Shown in pieces: positions 60,697 through 64,000 of a stretch of DNA of 64,000 bases. Under the pieces are notes generated by a model, which had not been told where the DNA came from, did not search any database, and saw nothing but the letters and a program-made list of their open reading frames with translations. The stretch lies in contig QNGE01000423.1 of the NCBI GenBank assembly GCA_008508345.1, forward strand, positions 123,485 to 187,484, read 5' to 3'. Source of the DNA: Paragonimus westermani. Taxonomy: Eukaryota > Platyhelminthes > Trematoda > Plagiorchiida > Troglotrematidae. Positions within the stretch are counted from its first letter, which is position 1. Every line of letters starts with the position of its first letter. The position numbers and the translations under genes are program-made.

Positions 60697-63579
60697 GCGT
60701 TAGATAAGTGTAATCTGGTTTCCACTGAAAGTTTAACGAAAGGCTGTACAAGATATGTTTATTGTTTTATCAACAAACAGAAATGGAGTGTTTATGATTC
60801 TGAGTTTTTCAAATTGTATCTTCTGTTCTGTTGTAGCTGCGACGTCAAATTAGTTCAGTGGGGCTACAAACTCTGCCTCCGCAAAAGTCTTATAGGTGAT
60901 GTACATTACAAAAGGATGTTCGTGAGAAAGCGTCACCTACAACTGGATTTATTACCACACCCGATGTTATTGAACTGTTAGGTGTTTAGTCCAGGCCTGA
61001 ATCACATACTGCTGCGTGTTAGCAATGAAGAGAAAATCGCGTGATTAACCTGCCATATAAAATGCCAGCGAAAATAGACGTGCCATCCCTCGTGAACTCT
61101 TACAAGAGGCAGAGCTTTCGTCCCGCCAACTCCTTAGCTGCGCTACGTTTAAGATATACGGAAATTCACAAAAAAATGCAATGATATTTTCGTGCTCTCG
61201 ATAGAGATTTTACCGCGGCGCTCCAAAGCCGGTATTAAGAACGTCAGCTGATGCAAATGCCTGGCTTGCTTCATGGAATGCGCCAACGGTTTGGGTAGGA
61301 ACGCTCATATTCTACTAACCAAATGTTGTTTAGCGTACTCTAATCCAACTGGAGTGTTCTCTGAAGTCCGCAATCTGGAGGGTTAAGATACAGTTTCAAA
61401 ATCCATTAGTTGGCTGAGAATGTGTTGACACACTTTGAAACAAACGCCAAACCCTTGACAAGTGGTACTGTTGTCTGAATTACTGATTAACTACTTCACA
61501 TACTCAGGCAAATGTTTTTGTTGAGTATATGGGGACTAGTGAGATAGCATATGCGAGAAACTACTGACAAGATACAGTACGGAGCGGACGCTCGTATCAA
61601 GCAATCGAACAAGTGGGTTTTCCGTACCTAAAAGTACGAATATCTCAGTGAGGAGTTGCTTTCTGGAGACCCAGAGATTTGAAAAAAATTTCAAAGAAAT
61701 GTGGACAATTATGACACCTTCTCACCCGACCTACCCTATCGGTTCAGACTAGATGACAAAGAGGAGTTCCGTGCCCTCCTTCATTCACGTTCAGTACTCT
61801 TTCAATAACAGCTGAAAAGAAATTATGATACTCACTTTGGAAGTGGTTAACATTCGCCGTCATAGACATAACGTGCTATAGATACAGGAGCTGAAAATTT
61901 GACCAGAAACACACATGTACACGAAAAAATCTGGGGACCTTCCCGATTAGTGGACACGTGTTACGTTTGCAAAAGGAAGCGGATACATGATTGATCATTG
62001 TGAGAAACACTTACTCCCTTCGACGGACTATGCTTATATCTCACATAGGACAAATAAACTGTATGTATGTCTGAAAAAGGTAGGTTGTGTTCCGTCAAAT
62101 GCCTTAACGCTTCGATAAAGATATTGTCGTGAGGCAGGATTGCCTGTGCACGTTTGTCATGAGAATGTGCGGAAGATATGAACAATTGGTCATCTGGTAA
62201 CATATGCGCCGATTATGATCAACAAACTATCGTCACGGTAATTTCACTCCGTTGCAGGGTTCTTTTTGTCGTTGACTCAATGAATTAGAGCACAGCAGCC
62301 GACACAGACACCGGTTACTTTTGATATATATTCATCACCACCAGGTCGGTCGACGATGGGAAAAAGATGCGGTGCTTTTGAAACTCCCTTTCTCTTTTTA
62401 TCAGTCCACGGAATCCTTCGAATAAAGGCTTCAAAGAGTCTTCGGTTGGCAAACATTCATTCACTGTGAAAGGCTAAACACCCACGAGCACTTGCAGCCT
62501 GGTTATTCTCGTTGAACACGTATGATATTACGTTTTGCAAATATTTTGCTCTCCTGATGTAAACGGTGTGACTTAATTGCTAGCCTTTAGTCTCTGTGCT
62601 GGCACATTCCTCGCCAAACAGGTGATGAACATTCTGTTTTGTTGTCCTCCCTGCGTGTGCTACTTTTCTCCGATTCATCAGGAAACCACTCGAGATGTTT
62701 CGTTGAAAGCAGTCTCTAAGATGTTGGAGTTTGATTTAGTTGGACCACGCTGGTAAACGATCGGGGCAAACTGTGCAGTATCCAAGTCATAATCATGTCA
62801 GGCAGGTCAAAGTCTATCTATGAGACAAATATTAGTCCAATGGCCAATACAACTTAGACATACCAGCAAAAAATGGTTGCAGCCATTTCAATGTTCTGAG
62901 CCTGTTTGTCATACCATACCTTAGTTCTACAGTTATTACAGCTCACTGACAAGGCACATCCTTATGCCGGTGGAAATTTGCACTACGTAAACCTTGTGTT
63001 CTCATACTAACCAAGATGTTGGATATTCCGCTGCAGACATGATCGAATAAACCAATAGTCAGACGCTTAATTTTAATTTCAGTTTCAGCTGATTTCTATT
63101 GTGTGAAGCTAGAAACAAAAGGTAAGCTACATTGAAAATCGGGATTTTCTATCGTTTAGTGCAATCCGGTCGCCGCGTTGAGTCTCAGGTTGATGGAAGA
63201 TAGTATCGTTTGATAATACACAGTTCTCCTACTCAGGACTGTTCATTGGAATGGCAATACCACGTATGTGTAACCCTGTTAGTTCTAGTGAAAATTAAAC
63301 CAACATTAGTGCGTTCGCTACCTAGCTAAATTTCAACTTACTGTGTGTCGTCAATCTCGTCACTCTGGAACAACGTGTTGGACTATCGTGTTGCACCGAA
63401 TTGACCATCCATCAACATACAACCATTTCGTTCGTGAAACGATCCTTCATAATAAAACGCACGTTTTAGGGCGTATTTTCCCGTAGATGCTCAAGAAAAA
63501 CTCTGACTGGAAATAAAATCAAACCTGAACTCAACTGTTTTCCTAGGTGGTAGATTTTCCAATAAAGAGTTAGTTGTTT

Positions 63580-64000
63580 ACTAAATGGGGTGTGGCATTC
63601 GACGGATTGGGTTGAAACTGTCTACACACCATTTAACAAGCCTGTTGAACACTACGTTGCCCACAGTCAGAATCGACCTTATTTTCACTTTACGTTTGTG
63701 TTTTTATAGAACCATTTGGCTGCGGTGCGCAGATTTCGACTTCTTCTTGAATTTCTAAGATGTGCCACTTCATGAGTACCACTTGCAGATTGTTTCTGAA
63801 TTATTCTTCTGTCACTGTCTTGCTACCCAGCATGGTGTCTGTATGGAACTTTCCTGCGTCTACGGGAGTGGTTGACATTTTGGACAGGTAGCCAACCCTG
63901 TTCACAGTCACCAAACCGGATCGTTTGTCCGGGCGTATAATGAGCACGCCTTTCGTTCCCTCCAGCTGCATAAGAGCTTGATACTGTTCGGGTGCTAAGC
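63580..64000 (-). pseudogene. Penelope-like element reverse transcriptase relic at right edge
   Basis: From the edge the - strand reads LAPEQYQALMQLEG, then VLIIRPDKRSGLVTVNR, then YLSKMSTTPVDAGKFHTD, then a TAA (63801-63803). The same frame then resumes as FRNNLQVVL...EICAPQPNGS, and further on (another frame) RSILTVGNVVFNRLVKW. These are, in order, the PLE blocks 'L..L..~.dIvI.rPDKgsgvVvmnr..Y..KM...L.D..KF', '...L.P.Gs', and 'lRpILs...sp.~~larwl'. The stop, the frame changes and a gap where 'pr.YGlPKiHK' should be show it is dead. The N-terminal part lies outside the window. Confidence 0.68.

Larger units (their letters stand above)
54852..63579 (+). other. Intron 3 of the M13 gene, at least 9 kb, or right flank
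   Basis: No further M13 exon was found. It holds an inverted SINE pair, a gag-like relic and an (AT)n run at 60681-60696. Short acceptor-donor pairs, for example around 63077-63121 (gtttcag ... GTAAGC), give peptides without recognisable homology. Confidence 0.5.

Noticed and set aside
61660..61950. Stretch whose frames loosely recall the C-terminal end of a gypsy integrase (LKRNYDTHF...)
   Set aside because: Several stops and frame changes, and no diagnostic zinc-finger or catalytic residues; similarity too weak to separate from chance.
1..64000. CRISPR arrays, operons, bacterial promoters or phage genes
   Set aside because: No regularly spaced repeats, no tightly packed same-strand genes, and clear spliced animal genes throughout.

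Overview
This is a eukaryotic, animal nuclear sequence. It is A+T-rich, genes are split by introns of up to about 14 kb, open frames are short, and old retroelements are scattered through it. The repeats point to a parasitic flatworm, most likely a digenean trematode: Penelope-like elements (PLEs) with GIY-YIG remnants, Ty3/gypsy gag and pol relics, and a tRNA-headed SINE of about 330 bp that carries a hammerhead ribozyme, as the schistosome Sm-alpha family does. Assignment to trematodes is inference; species is not determined.

Region by region. (1) About 6.3-19.1 kb, + strand: the 3' part of a CDKL-type CMGC protein kinase gene. The last helix of the kinase C-lobe is at 6333-6450, tail exons lie near 9.2-9.8 kb, and the terminal exon is 18507-18953 with an AATAAA at 19119. 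Earlier kinase exons are probably left of the window. A foldback element (15805-15966) sits in the last intron. (2) 24.6-25.5 kb, - strand: the last two exons of an unrecognised gene with one membrane segment near its C-terminus. (3) About 27.7-32.25 kb, + strand: candidate exons of an unrecognised gene ending at 32254, with a decayed gypsy gag inserted in the opposite orientation at 28.6-29.4 kb. (4) 38.3 kb to the right edge, + strand: the 5' part of an M13 (neprilysin / endothelin-converting enzyme) metallopeptidase gene. Three exons are visible (38320-38626, 52304-52510, 54535-54851) and their phases agree. The zinc-binding half lies beyond the window.

The mobile fraction is the most interesting part. 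At 42777-44473 a decayed PLE 3' end is present as two arms of about 613 bp that look identical by eye, head to head, around an internally deleted PLE fragment. At 33.1-33.9 kb and 55.6-56.25 kb the ribozyme SINE is present as head-to-head inverted pairs. The best ribozyme copy (33748-33792) keeps CTGACGA, a perfect 5-bp stem II and GAAA. A second, decayed hammerhead-like motif lies in each arm of the 15.8 kb foldback, where it resembles the ribozymes found in PLE termini. Another PLE reverse transcriptase relic runs off the right edge.

Exon boundaries were read by eye from reading frame, splice sites and phase. Nothing was checked by search or transcript evidence.
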